Shown here piece after piece: positions 1-13,116 of a stretch of DNA of 64,000 nucleotides (position 1 is its first letter; every line of letters begins with the position of its first letter). The stretch is from positions 1,128,001 to 1,192,000 of the forward strand of contig BROG01000133.1 of assembly GCA_030159075.1 (NCBI GenBank), written 5' to 3'. The notes under the pieces were generated by a model, which was given only the letters and a program-made list of their open reading frames with translations, had not been told where the DNA came from and ran no database searches. A program made the translations under genes and the position numbers. Origin of the DNA: Atrina japonica. Taxonomy: Eukaryota; Mollusca; Bivalvia; Pterioida; Pinnidae.

Positions 1-672
1 GCGCTTCTCGATTTCCAAAACTACATAGTTTACAGTATCTCATTTGTTGATTGACTAAAAAAATGATAAACTTTCCTTTTTCATTTGTGAATTACAGTCC
101 CATTTTAATCACCTCTTTACCATCTAGGTCATCAACTTTACCTTGTAATCTCAATAATATCTTATTTACCTGCAAAATTAATGAATTTGCCAGTGGAAGT
201 TACGTTTATACGTGTGTTTCCTACCCCTACATTTAGTCACTTACAGGACCGTTGTACCAAACTCTGTAATGAACATTTGGTCAATAGGCATCTGGAATAT
301 GTTTTGTTCAAATACAAATAAAATACTGTATTAACTACAGAAATATCAAAATAAGAGCAATATTCCAAGAACATGTATTTGAGAAATATATCAAAGATAA
401 ATGTAAAATTGAAAGAACATCAGTGATGCATCATTATGAAATCCAATTGGTACAAAAATTTAACCATCCATCCGACTAAATTTTCAAGGACACCAATAAA
501 CGCCTTTTGGTTTTTATATGGGCCGGTTAATACGGCTGTCCAATAGGAATTTTGTATCATATTCAAGCTAAATCTTTTATGTTTAGGAAATGGTATGCAG
601 ATACAATAAAACATGCTTGTTTCGCACATTAAAATTAATCAGCAATTTATACTACAGAATTATCAATCATAC
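1..672. other. No gene recognised
   Basis: AT-rich unique-looking sequence. Short open frames here show no domain, no splice context and no known family. Confidence 0.5.
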
Positions 673-925
673 ACAATGATTTCTAGGACTTCTCTAAAAA
701 CTTGTACCTCAGGAAATCATGACAAGATTAAGCATGAGACACAATGATTTCCAGGATATTTAAAAACATCACAACAAATCATAACAAGAATAAGTATGGA
801 ACACAATGATTTCCAGGAGTTTTCTAAACATCATAACAAAATATAACAAGATTACGCATGAGACAATGATTTCCATGAATTTTCTAAACATCACAACAAA
901 TCATAACAAGATTACTGTATGTAGA
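673..925. repeat. Tandem repeat, about 60 bp, four diverged copies
   Basis: Four copies of a unit that begins acaatgatttccaggag and contains catcacaacaaatcataaca. Copies differ by several substitutions and small indels. Confidence 0.75.
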
Positions 926-1727
926 TACTTTGATATTGATTCTCTGTCATTCTAATTTGATATTTCAGAGTTTCCTTAGAGAGATTTGCTGTAGTCAGCA
1001 AGCTCTTGTATCATGCACGTCCACTGTTTCTGTTCTGTACATACAACAAATTGAAATAAAATCAATAATGGCAACAAATGATTTTTACTTGGGGAAAAAG
1101 TGTCATAATGTCGTATAGTTAAATCTTTCAGAACATCATGACAGAGAGGTATTCAAATAAATACAATCCAACATTAAATTTATGAATAACATTTTATGTT
1201 TCTATGTTAGTAATTTTTAGTATCTATAAAATATATATTTAAATCCATCTAACAAAACATTAATGATTTTTGGAATGTTGGAATGTGTATAAACTTGTCC
1301 AGGTAATTAATACATATAAATGTATATATATTGCACAGCCTGTGTAGAGACTTTGTTTGCAATTACAGTGTTTCACTGTGTGAATATTATAAACATACTA
1401 CCAAAGTTATAATGCTCAAGACGATATCGTTTCTGTCAAATGTTGAATTGTTTATTCGATAGTGGTTGCTGAATTGTCTGTACCATACCTGTTGTTATAC
1501 TGATTTATTCCTCAATTATTTCTGATAAATATAACTCTGGACTTGCAGCAGGTTTGACTGGGCATGCTTACTCCTCCATTACACCGAATCCCATCTACAG
1601 CTTTTCATAGGACAGACTAAAACTCCAGCAGTATTTAGAAAATCTAAAGACAACCATTTTTCTAAAACTCAGTGCCAAAACACCCTACATTAAAAAGTTT
1701 TGCCCAGAACTTTAAAATACCTAGACA

Positions 1728-2480
1728 TTGTTTATCATGATACTTATTTCAAACATTACCACTCTGATTCAACACAAAAATATACCATATGATATAAAAA
1801 AGATGTTTAAATTTCTAATGGACAATACATATGTAGTGTTTGGAGATCAGGTCTTTCACCAAACCATAGGCATTCCAATGGGAACAAATTGTGCCCTTTT
1901 ACTAGCCAGCCTGGGTCCAGTTTCACTATGGGAGGCAAATGCCTGTAAACATAGTTGTAACTTAAAATGTAACTCAAGTTACAGTTTATTTACGTGTGCA
2001 TAATGTCAGTTTCACAAAAGGTCATACTTACTCATTAACTTATACTAAGTTATGTGTGAAATGAGTAGTAGTTTGGAGCAGACATAGACTCAGAGTAAGT
2101 TTATATATAGGAAAAAAGAGACAACCTTTAGAGACTCTAGATTTATGTTTACATGTAAAGTTATGACCTTTAGTGAAACAGGCTACTGTTCCTTTATTTA
2201 TATGAAGTACATTTCATTTAAAAGCTTTTTCAATCCTGTGGCCCTTAATTTGACATTTAAATATATTGATGACGTTTTGTCAATTAATGATGAAAATTTT
2301 CATACATATGTGAATGTAATATATCACGATGAACTAGAAATTAAAGACACAACAGAATATAATACATACAAGTCTTACTTGACATTTGACTTACTGTAGA
2401 TACAGAAATTAACAACCAAGCTGTATGACAAACATGATGATTTTGACTTTCCTATTGTCAACTTTCCACATTTACAGTGA
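1728..2480 (+). pseudogene. Broken reverse transcriptase of a retroelement
   Basis: Three short frames match one reverse transcriptase type: FLMDNTYVVFGDQVFHQTIG then IPMGTN (1806-1890), the catalytic-box region KYIDDVLSIN with HDELEIKDTTE (2259-2360), and LYDKHDDFDFPIVNFPHLQ (2420-2476). The usual A and C box order is kept. The part between about 1912 and 2225 is replaced by unrelated sequence, and stops interrupt the frame. The class is uncertain; Penelope-like or a related YIDD-containing retroelement is most likely. It is dead. Confidence 0.7.
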
Positions 2481-2697
2481 TAGTGCAAATCAAAATTGTA
2501 ATTTTTTCCACCATTGAAAAATGATGAACGTTTATGTAAAAAGTGTGTAACAATGTTTGTCTGTCAAAAAAAAAAATATTAATAATGCGTAAAATTGGAA
2601 ATTGATTAGGTTATTCAGTCAGTAATATCTTATTTATTATGCACTGACCCAGATTCAAGAGAAAAATATGATAGACTAAAAGAACCCAAATATAAAT

Positions 2698-2889
2698 TTA
2701 GACAACAACCTTGACTACATCACTAGATGGTACAGAGGTACATTGTGCTGTAATAATACCAATGAATATACCATTCCAGCGTGCAATCTGATCACCCATA
2801 TACATGGTGCTTTTGTTCCAGTTGGATACTACACTGGGTCTATTCCTTTTTCTTGCAGAATCTGTTAGAAATCGCTTTCTTTCCAACAT
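2698..2889 (-). pseudogene. Possible piggyBac-type transposase fragment
   Basis: A short minus-strand frame contains KRNRPSVVSNWNKSTMYMGD, which resembles the family's (K/R)P-VV-(D/N)-NK-MGGVD-DQ segment with changes. There is no support outside this stretch, so the call is weak. It directly follows the reverse transcriptase remnant on the other strand. Confidence 0.25.
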
Positions 2890-3865
2890 CTTTGTTTTTG
2901 TTTATCGGGTTGATCATGCATGAAAAGCTTCTGATTTGAAACTGGCAGTAACATGGGCTGAACTCATGTGGAATAGAAGTGTTGTCTTCCTGGACAATAA
3001 TTCTATGAAGCCTTATTTCACATGTTTAGAACTCAAAATACAGTGAAAAGTGGATATTTATGACAAAATATTTTAAATATTTTTTTTAAATTTCTAATTG
3101 TATCGCATTGTAAAATCAACCAAAATTTTTATACACAGATAGACACTATCCAGTAGTAATATTCCTTTTTCGCTTGTGTATGTTTTTATCTTAATCCCAC
3201 CTCTTTATTTTCTTAGCAGGGCTGTATTTTAATGGTTGCCCGCTTGCCTGGAGCAATAAAAGCTGGAAACGGACAACAAGATTTCAGTCAGATAGTCAGT
3301 TGCCAGCCGGGCAAGTAAAAATGTCAACCATGTGTTTTATCAAAAAGTTTAAGATTTCGAAAAAGTTTATTCCTTTAGATTCTTTATCAAACCTTTAATT
3401 ATTTTAGTTGTCTAAAGTATTTATAGAAATTAGATTTACCAATAGAAGTAGGCCTACATGTAATCTTATTACATACAGTGATCATTGTCGCAAAATCTGT
3501 CCCCCTATATTTAATGAGATATCCCTAACTCTAAACTCTAACCCTAAACATAACCCTAACTCTAAACCTTATGATTCAATTACTGAATATAAAGTATAGT
3601 TGACAATGACAATGGGAAAATCAATATAATTAATTTTCAGTTAATCCTGAATATATTTGCCTAAGTAAGCAGTAAGTTATGTGTATATTAATATGTGAAC
3701 TTCATTAGAATTTTTATTGAAACAAGACCTAGTCCCTTATTGCAATATACATGAAACAGATTTCACTGATTGCTGTCCATTAAATCATATAGCACTTTCT
3801 TGAAGAATACACCTAAATATCTGAAGATAATTTTTTTTTTGGTCACAACTGATACTTCAGCAACC
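2890..3865. other. No gene; short telomere-like stretch
   Basis: AT-rich sequence without a recognisable frame. At 3531-3570 there are several aaccctaa and ctctaaac blocks that resemble degenerate telomere repeats. A C/G-rich patch at 3236-3322 has partly self-complementary ends. Confidence 0.4.
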
Positions 3866-4046
3866 CCATATACATGTGTAGGGCTTTTGTGGTCCAATTG
3901 TTACAGCCTCATGTTTTTAAAACCATGAAGTTCATCAATTCTTGTCAGCGGGTGCTCTCACCTTGATCACTGAAAACTGGCTACCACCATAGGACTTTTT
4001 TGTTGAGTGACCCCCACAAGAATGGACATAAATCTTAAAAACACAC
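3866..4046 (+). mobile_element. tRNA-derived SINE (degenerate)
   Basis: The 3' region (ggtgctctcacc, aaaactggctaccaccat) matches the tails of the SINEs at 58016 and 61686. The head is too diverged to fold by eye. It ends in a CA microsatellite. Confidence 0.5.
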
Positions 4047-4175
4047 ACACACACACACATACACACACACATATTTTTTTGTTGAGTGACCCCCACAAGA
4101 ATGGACATAAATCTTAAACACACACACACACACACATACACACACACACATATATATATATATATATTTACCTGG
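4005..4175. repeat. Duplicated SINE tail with CA and TA microsatellites
   Basis: The stretch ttgttgagtgacccccacaa plus gaatggacataaatcttaaa occurs twice (about 4011 and 4079), each followed by a (CA)n tract; the second ends in (TA)n. This explains the Cys/Val-rich minus-strand frame here. Confidence 0.8.
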
Positions 4176-4909
4176 ACCATATGAGAGGATAATACACATA
4201 TACATCTTATCATGAGTTTATATGAGAGTAAAAATCTTATTAAATCCAGTGATGAAACAAGAAAATGCAAAATATCACAGAGGTTTCTCTGACAATTGTT
4301 GAATTCCAACAAAATATGCATGAAATGCAGACACAATGTCATCCATGAATATAATTGTACTTGAGATGCATCTAAATAGGAAAGAAGACTAAGAACTAAG
4401 TCCTGATCAGTATTCTACTACACAAACAATTCCCATCAGGCTTTTGTATTGATGTACAGGTCATTTGGCGGATTTTACGCCTGATTATGTTCACAAGATT
4501 ACCAGGATCTAATGGACAGTGAAAATGAATATATGAATTCAACAAGAGATTCAAATGATGCTTATTTGTAGTCAGGTCTGTCCTTAAAATATATCGGAGA
4601 TGAAACAAGAAAAATCAGACCAATTTGAAACAGCTTAAACAGTCTAATGCAGAAAGGAATCATTATACTGTCTGTATTTGATTAACACATCAAATAGGAA
4701 ATTCATGACTTAAACATTCGCAAACATTACTGATAAAGTATACATACTCGTGTAAACAGAATACCATACCACGCATATAAATATAAACCTGCCCACACAA
4801 CTACCCATCAGTAATATGGACCCCAAATCAGAAAGGTGTGATGAACACAGATAGCGCCAGTCAGTCATTTGATTTGAGAGTTTGATGAGATTATGTTCAA
4901 ACAAGAACT

Positions 4910-5465
4910 AGAACAGTCCCTTTGTGTAGGTGACTGTTGCCTTGACTTTTGACCCATGACCTTGAAAATTTCAAGTTTGTTACAATGATCCTTAGATAAT
5001 TCCTTATAATTTCTCATACATTTTTGTATACAAAAGGTCAATTAATTTTGAATTAACAACCCATTTGTGTAAATCCATACCCTATGACATTTGAAGCACT
5101 CACTGAAGATTCATTTCAAGATTTCAATTTCATTTACAAACTTTGTAGGTATTGACTTAAAATCATGTATGAAATTTGAAAGAATTCTTACTATTGGTTC
5201 ATTGAAATTTTTTTTAAAGAAGTGCCAAGTTTTGGTCCCTTTTTGAAGCCACTCTGGGTCCTTCAGGCCATGTCAGTTCAAAGGTTTTAAGTATAATCAG
5301 GTGCTTAAAGAGTCCTCTCTTAGTCTTGTTATTCCAAGATTTAATGAAAAATCCATATCAAATTACATTCTTAGCATAAGGTCAAAAACAGAGAAATAAC
5401 AGTTGTCACATAATGACTTAAAGATCAAAATAAGGCACTTGTGTCACCCAGATGACCTAGAATTT
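4910..5465. repeat. Dispersed noncoding repeat, probable
   Basis: Contains cttgacttttgacccatgacc and ends cttgtgtcacccagatgacc. This style is common in bivalve dispersed repeats and also seen at 28.0 kb. No terminal repeats were found. Confidence 0.35.
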
Positions 5466-6204
5466 CAGGTAGTGAAAAATATGTGCAATTGTCGTTTGGA
5501 GGTTAATGTATTTTCTTTGTATTTTGATAAACAATTTTAAGATTTGCAAAAACATAAGATAGATGAACACTGTCAAAACTTGGTCGACTTTTCACGGCAG
5601 ATTTGACTTTGATTGACAGCTTAGTAGAATGTCGTAATTGTGAGGACAATCTATAAACACTCCATATGCAATCATACAATAGATGTGTGTATTTCCTCTG
5701 GTCAAAGAAAAAAATATCAAGTTTCTGTCACATCATTAGTATTCAGACAGGAAACATGCTAGAATATTTAGATACCTAGTAACAGCAAATTAAAACTTAA
5801 TATTAATTAGCTAACCTAATTCACAATAATTTCAAAATGACAGATAATGGTTTAGACAATCGGGATGGACTGTGGACTTGACATGTGAAATGTAAATCGG
5901 TCTAAAACAACACGTCATTCCTATCATTCACTTCACATTGTTAAAATAATTTTGATTGTTAAATGAAATATTTCCTACTTAAATATGCAGAAATAATGCA
6001 TTACAAGAAACAGCTAATAGCAGTACGGCCATTTTGCGAAGCACTGTATTTTAAATGTCAATGGTCAAGGAAAAAATGAAGGTCAAATTCTACCAATACC
6101 CGGTACTATGTTAAGTTATAAGTTATACTATAGACAGTTTTCTTACAACAGAGTTAAACACTACAATGTATTTAAATTCTTGATGTCAGTAGACAAATGG
6201 ACAC
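5466..6204. other. No gene recognised
   Basis: AT-rich sequence without a domain-bearing frame, leading into the 59-bp array. Confidence 0.5.
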
Positions 6205-8150
6205 TGCCAATTCATAGATTGGTATTGGATGTTATATCTGTATACTGTCACCTGAACCTCCTGACTGATAATACTTTAGTATCTGTGATGTTATATCTAT
6301 ATACTGTCACCTAAACCTCCTGACTGTTAATTCTTTAGTATCTGTGATGTTATATCTGTATACTGTCACCTAAACCTCCTGACTGTTAATACTTTAGTAT
6401 CTGTGATGTTATATCTGTATACTGTCACCTAAACCTCCTGACTGTTAATTCTTTAGTATCTGTGATGTTATATCTATATACTGTCACCTGAACCTCACCT
6501 AAACATCCTGACTGTTGTCATAAACTTTGACTGTATCTGTATCTGTGATTTTATATCTGTATACTGTCACCTAAACCTCCTGACTGTTAATTCTTTAGTA
6601 TCTGTGATGTTATATCTGTATACTGTCACCTGAACCTCCTGACTGTTAATACTTTAGTATCTGTGATGTTATACTTTAGTATCTGTGATGTTATATCTGT
6701 ATACTGTCACCTAAACCTCCTGACTGTTAATTCTTTAGTATCTGTGATGTTATATCTATATACTGTCACCTAAACCTCCTGACTGTTAATACTTTAGTAT
6801 CTGTGATGTTATATCTGTATACTGTCACCTAAACCTCCTGACTGTTAATTCTTTAGTTTCTGTGATGTTATATCTGTATACTGTCATCTGAACCTCCTGA
6901 CTGTTAATACTTTAGTATCTTTAGTATCTGTGATGTTATATCTGTATACTATCACCTGAACCTCCTGACTGTTAATACTTTAGTATCTGTGATGTTATAT
7001 CTGTATACTGTCATCTAAACCTCCTGACTGTTAATACTTTAGTATCTGTGATTTTATATCTATATACTGTCATCTAAACCTCCTGACTGTTAATACTTTA
7101 GTATCTGTGATTTTATATCTGTATACTGTCATCTGAACCTCCTGACTGTTAATACTTTAGTATCTGTGATGTTATATATACTGTCCTCTGATCCTGACTA
7201 TTAATACTTTAGTATCTGTGATGTTATATCTAAACTGTCACTGAACCTCCTGACTGTTAATACTTTAGTATCTGTGATGTTATATCTATATACTGTCATC
7301 TAAACCTGACTGACTGTTAATACTTTATACCGTCTGTGATGTTAATACTATATCTGTATACTGTCACCTAAACCTCCTGACTGTTAATACTTTAGTATCT
7401 GTGATGTTATATCTGTATACCGTCACCTAAACCTCCTGACTGTTAATACTTTAGTATCTGTGATGTTATATCTGTATACTGTCACCTGAACCTCCTGACT
7501 GTTAATACTTTAGTATCTGTGATGTTATATCTGTATACTGTCACCTAAACCTCCTGACTGTTAATACTTTAGTATCTGTGATGTTATATCTGTATACTGT
7601 CCTCTGAACCTCCTGACTGTTAATACTTTAGTATCTGTATTTTATATTTGTAAAATGTCACCTGAACCCCCAGACTGTTAATATTTTTGTATCTGTGATA
7701 TTACTGTATATTACTGTATATCTTTAGTACTCTGTGACCTGAACCTCCTGACTGTTAATACTTTAGTGTCTGTATTTTATATTTGTAAAATGTCACCTAA
7801 ACCCCCAGACTGTTAATATTTTTGTATCTGTGATATTACTGTATATCTGTATACTGTCACCTGAACCTCCTGACTGTTAATACTTTAGTATCTGTATTTT
7901 ATATTTGTATAATGTCACCTAAACCCCCAGACTGTTAATATTTTTGTATCTGTGATATTACTGTATATCTGTATGCTGTCACCTGAACCTCCTGACTGTT
8001 AAAACTTTAGTATCTGTATTTCATATTTGTATAATGTCACCTAAACCCCCAGACTGTTAATATTTTTGTATCTGTGATATTACTGTATATCTGTATACTA
8101 CCACCTGAACCTCCTGACTATTCATACTTTGTTATTTTATATCTGTATAC
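6205..8150. repeat. Minisatellite, 59-bp unit, about 33 copies
   Basis: The unit reads tgtgatgttatatctgtata followed by ctgtcacctaaacctcctga and ctgttaatactttagtatc. Copies up to about 7620 are close; from 7620 to 8150 a second variant (ttgtaaaatgtcacc, cccccagactg) alternates with the first, forming a roughly 118-bp higher-order unit. Confidence 0.93.
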
Positions 8151-8815
8151 TGTCACAGATCCTGTCTACATATACCAGTAACAGGAGATAGGCATGGTCC
8201 TGTCTACATATACCGGTAATAGGATATAGGCATGATCCTGTCTACATATACCAGTGATAGGAGATAGGCATGATCCTGTCTACATATATACCAGTAATAG
8301 GAGATAGGCATGATCCTGTCTACATACACCAGTGATAGGACATATAGGCAAGATCCTGTCTACATACACCAAAGATAGGAGATAGGCATGATGCTGTCTA
8401 TATATACCAGTGATAGGGGATAGGCATGATCCTGTCTACATACACCAGTGATAGGAGATAGGCATGATGCTGTCTATATATACCAGTGATAGGGGAGAGG
8501 CATAATCCTGTCTACATACACCAGTGATAGGAGATAGGCATGATGCTGTCTATATATACCAGTGATAGGGGATAGGCATGATCCTGTCTACATACACCAG
8601 TGATAGGACATAGGCATGATCCTGTCTACATACACCAGTGATAGGAGATAGGCATGATGCTGTCTATATATACCAGTGATAGGGGATAGGCATGATCCTG
8701 TCTACATACACCAGTGATAGGAGATAGGCATGATCCTGTCTACATACACCAGTGATAGGAGATAGGCATGATCCTGTCTACATACACCAGTGATAGGAGA
8801 TATGCATGATCTTTA
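8151..8815. repeat. Minisatellite, 38-bp unit, about 17 copies
   Basis: The unit is cctgtctacatacaccagtg followed by ataggagataggcatgat. It starts exactly where the 59-bp array ends. Two variants (ctacataca and ctatatata) alternate in the middle, giving a 76-bp pattern. Confidence 0.93.
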
Positions 8816-9817
8816 TAGACAGATAAACGTAAATTCAAATATGTTTGTACAAACATAATGCAGATTTAATTCTGTGTATATCAAACACATGAGACATGGT
8901 TTTTATACACAACTGCTTTCATACATAGGTAGAGACACTTAAAAATTACAATATGACAACAAGAGAGCTCAATTTGAATTCTCTTCAATAGCTGGAATAA
9001 CAACCCCATGAAACAAGTTTATATTACACTTTGGTAGTGAAATATAATGATTGATCAATTAAATAAATTTGTTTGGTTTAATTGTTATTTTTCAGTGTGA
9101 AAATGCAAAATAAATTTAAACTGTTATTTTCATTCAGCCAATCAAATATTTTTAAAAATTTGGGACTTCATTTTCTTGTTTTATTAGAAATAAATATGTA
9201 ATAAATAAAATATTTTCCATTTTTTATAAATAACATTTTTATATCATAGAGTGAGGCAGAAGAAGAATATTTAACATGAGTACCTCAAATAATGACATAA
9301 AAATGTTATCATAAAAAAAGGCAAATATCCTGTATAGGAATCTAGTGTTATTGTAATTCTGAAGAATGGGGAAAAGGCAAAAAATATTATTACTAACTTT
9401 ATTTAACTCAAGGAAATAAGAAGAAAATGTTAATTTTAATCCAAAACCTGACAAAACTTTGGGTCAGTTGAGCTAAATGTAAGCCAGACAAGAAATGGGA
9501 AATAAAAAACAATTGAGATAGAAGTTTATTACACTGACTGAACTTGATGACATATGTCATCCTAGTAATGACATGAGAACATGTAGCTGTCAACTTTATG
9601 ATTAATGTTTAATACATGCTAATTAAGTATGTGAGATAAACAAAAAAAAAAGTCATAAAAGTACTATGACCTGAATTAAAAGTCACTTAAAAAAATGAAC
9701 TGTGACATTCTTGTTTTAAATACACTATTTCTTGAAATATGAGGATGTCACAACAAAAACAAAAATCTTAATCTAAAAATTGATTTTATATAAATATTTT
9801 TTGGTGATAATATATAC

Positions 9818-10205
9818 ATGTATATAGGCTGACACAACTTATCTAGCTGACTTGGTATATAGGCTGACACAACTTATCTAGCTGACTTGGTATTTTGTCA
9901 GCCTATATAAGGCTGACACAACTTATCTAGCTGACTTGGTATTTTGTCAGCCTATATAAGGCTGACACAACTTATCTAGCTGACTTGGTATTTTGTCAGC
10001 CTATATAAGGCTGACACAACTTATCTAGCTGACTTGGTATTTTGTCAGCCTATATTAGGCTGACAACTTATCAAGCTGATTTGGTATTTTGTTGTGATAT
10101 ATGCATGTATATAGGTTGACACAACTAATCTAGCTGATTTGGTATATTGTGATAATATATACATGTATATAGGTTGACACAGTTTACCTAGCTGACTTGG
10201 TATTT
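9818..10205. repeat. Minisatellite, 49-bp unit, with internal palindrome
   Basis: About seven units of ggctgacacaacttatctag followed by ctgacttggtattttgtcag and cctatataa; outer copies are diverged. TGTCAGCC-TATATAA-GGCTGACA at each central junction is a perfect inverted repeat. Confidence 0.9.
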
Positions 10206-10560
10206 CTTATTATACATGCAACATGTATCTTGTTTCATTTTTTTTCTGAATTATAAGGTGAGAGTAATTTTTTGTTTGGATTTGGTATTATGATTCCAAT
10301 GAAATAAGACAGTTATAAGAGTTACAGTTACAAGCGTTGTCAAGACAACACAGCTCACTGGTGACAAAATTTAATCTCAAATACTGAACTTATGCAATTG
10401 TGACCATTTAAAAAGTAAATCAAATGGTATTATCTAGGACACAAGGTTAGGTACCATTTCAAAGGGCTGATCACCAGGGATTGCACATGTAAATTATGAA
10501 AGCTTTAGTCCCAATAAAGTAATACCTGCTTTAGCGACCACATGTGTATAAAGACCCGCT
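10206..10560. other. No gene recognised
   Basis: Unique-looking AT-rich sequence between an array and a small inverted-repeat element. Confidence 0.45.
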
Positions 10561-10680
10561 TGTCCCCAATAGTACCATTTGTGTACAATTAAACCTCTAT
10601 ATAAAGACCACCTCCCTATAAAGATTGGTTTTTGTTGTGTCCCTTAGGGGGTCTTTATATACAAGTTTTTCTGTATATCT
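10561..10680. mobile_element. Small TA-flanked element related to the 30.3-kb MITE
   Basis: TA-CAATTAAACCTCTATATAA on the left and TATACAAGTTTTTCTG-TA on the right are approximate inverted ends with TA at both sides. The internal text 'aaagaccacctccctataaag' is like copies at 30.3, 41.0, 43.5 and 63.9 kb. Confidence 0.5.
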
Positions 10681-11054
10681 TAATTTATTACCAAAGTTAA
10701 AGTTTTCAAAAAGATATGTGAAATGGCATGAGACCAAAGGTCCTCTGATACTATCTGAAATGCCTGAAATGGTCACATGACCACTAGTCCAACACATCTT
10801 TTTTCAAATTATCAAATCAATTCCAAACAATTTGGATACAAATATAAATATCTCTGAATACAAATTTACTTACATTTATCACAATTCTACCCCTTAAAGT
10901 ATACAAAGTTTTTTAAGCATGAAATAAATATGGTATTGCAATAAATTACATGTATTTCTCTGATGTAACTATAAGATATACCGGTAAGTGACCTCTAGGT
11001 CAAACATCAATGACATGCTGAAATATTTGTAGAACCTGAAGCAAGTGTCAGACA

Positions 11055-11186
11055 AATATGGTCCAAAGCTTAATTGCCAGTTTGCATAATCACATATGAT
11101 AATCATTGACAGTTCACATAATCACATATGATAACCACTGCCAGTTCACATAATTACATATGATAATCACTGCCAGTTCACATAAT
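11055..11186. repeat. 32-bp minisatellite, left part
   Basis: Units of tcacataatcacatatgata followed by atcactgccagt. The array is split by the element at 11187-12382 and resumes at 12383. Confidence 0.88.
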
Positions 11187-12382
11187 TAGGGCCAGCGATT
11201 TTCCATTTCAGATTTGCTTCAATTCTGTTTTCAGTTTTGGTGAATTCCATATTTTTGTATTTTCATAAGAAAAAGAACTAAAAACATACTTTAGATGAAA
11301 AATATTTAACAATACAGACTTATAATCATCAGAAGCTTTATTCTGCCACACCAATTTAAAGATAGATTTAACTCATCAACTGCTGAAAAACCATGGACTC
11401 TTCTGTAAATCAATGATTAAGTAAGTCAGCCCAAATGTGTCTTTAGGGGTGAATGAGTTAAATAGGGAATTTGATAAATAATTTGGAAGTCTGTAGGCCT
11501 ATACTCATATATATATGTAGGTAATAAGTTTTGTTGGAAATTGTACAAGTAATTTCTAGTTACTTATTTTTGTTTGAATTTATCACCTAACTTAGAAAAA
11601 GTCTGTGATGTTTTATTTGGTGTTTTTTTTTTACTTTAAATAAACTTATAAAGTAGATCTACATGTACATGTATTTAATTTTTAGTCTTTTAATTTATTG
11701 TATCAACACTAGCATAATCTATACCATGCTGACAGACTTTGCAAAATTAAATGTTACCATCTTCATAAAGATTCCATGGAAACTATCAACCCATGCTGAT
11801 GTATTTATATTTTAAATGGGAGGAAGTCTCCTCTTTTTACATACATTTGGCTTCAGCCATTGTAGCTCGCTACAAGGTGTGAACACGTGTTTGTGTTGGT
11901 AACAAAACCGACTGTTAATCAAGCGGTATGTCATAAAAAGTTAGGATGGATTGTACATTTTGAAAGATTACTATAAATTATAAAAATTGGTATATATATT
12001 CAGAAATTGAAATAAACATTATGAAAACCTACTTCAAGATATTAAATTAAAGCTATTTTTGTTTTAGAAGACACCAGATTCGCAGATGTCAGTCAGTACT
12101 GATGTTACAACAATGGAAATGATTGCCCTTATCTTTCGATGAGTAAATGTAGGCTTAAAGATCTATGGGATAAAATAGTAATTGATGTAAAATTATGTGA
12201 TGAAATATAAACAAAGAATTGAAGTTTATAACACACGGAAATAGCACACTAGTTCACAATTTAATAAATTCTATCTCACGTTAGAATATTTAAAGATTTT
12301 TCAAAAACGCAAATTCCATTTCAGATTGCCGATTCCGAGATTCTGTCCGCAAATCCACAATCGGGGAAAATCACTGGCCCTA
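11187..12382. mobile_element. Inverted-repeat DNA transposon, non-autonomous, probably hAT-like
   Basis: Ends are TAGGGCCAGCGATTTTCC and the complement of GGGAAAATCACTGGCCCTA, one mismatch in about 18. The sequence cataat flanks both sides (11181-11186 and 12383-12388), and removing the element plus one copy restores an intact 32-bp unit. The interior has no transposase frame. The TAGGG end suggests hAT; a 6-bp target duplication would fit a minority of hAT lineages. Confidence 0.85.
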
Positions 12383-12690
12383 CATAATCGCATATGATAA
12401 TCACTGCCAGTTCACATAACCACATATGATAATCACTGGCAGTTCAAATAATCACATATGATAATCATTGAGAGTTCATATAATCACATAAGATAATCAC
12501 TGCCAGTTAACATAATCACATGATAATCATTGCCAGTTCACATAATCACATACGATAATCACTGGCAGTTCAAATAATCACATATGATAATCATTTCCAG
12601 TTCACATAATCACATATGTTAATCACTGCCAGTTCACATAATCACATATGATAATCACTGCCAGTTCAGACAATTATATATGATAATTCT
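12383..12690. repeat. 32-bp minisatellite, right part
   Basis: About nine more units of the same 32-bp repeat, with small internal deletions. Confidence 0.88.
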
Positions 12691-12734
12691 TTGTCATATG
12701 AATACAAAATCTTTAATACATGGTTGTTAACATC

Positions 12735-12985
12735 AAATGGAACATGCTTCCCTGACACTCCGTTACCTTCATTGTTGTTGATGTATTGTTGCTTAACATC
12801 CCACTCAAGAATCTTTCACTCAAATGAAGACATCACCAAATGCCGGTGAAGGGCTTCAAATTATGGCCTATGGTTGGCACTACGTTCATTAAGCAGTGAG
12901 GGTTTTTTAATGTGCCGACACCTACTGTGACACAGGACCTCAGTTTTTACTGTCTCATCCAAAGGACAGGAAAATCGGTTATCTT
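12735..12985. repeat. Dispersed repeat of a type common in bivalves
   Basis: Text such as tttcactcaaatgaagacatc, tgccggtgaagggcttcaaa and caggacctcagtttttactg resembles a repeat I recall from many bivalve genomes and transcripts. No coding function is implied. Confidence 0.5.
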
Positions 12986-13116
12986 CGTAAAAAATACCGA
13001 AAGATAATTTTGATGGCTGATTCAGATAGTTAAAATGAGTTATATTTGGCAAGTTTATTCTAAGAATAAACATGGATTTGTTCATTAAACTACTAGATGA
13101 TCTCTTTTATATATAA

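Noticed and set aside
3531..3570. Interstitial telomere
   Set aside because: Only a few degenerate aaccctaa-like blocks; too short and irregular to support a telomere or fusion point.
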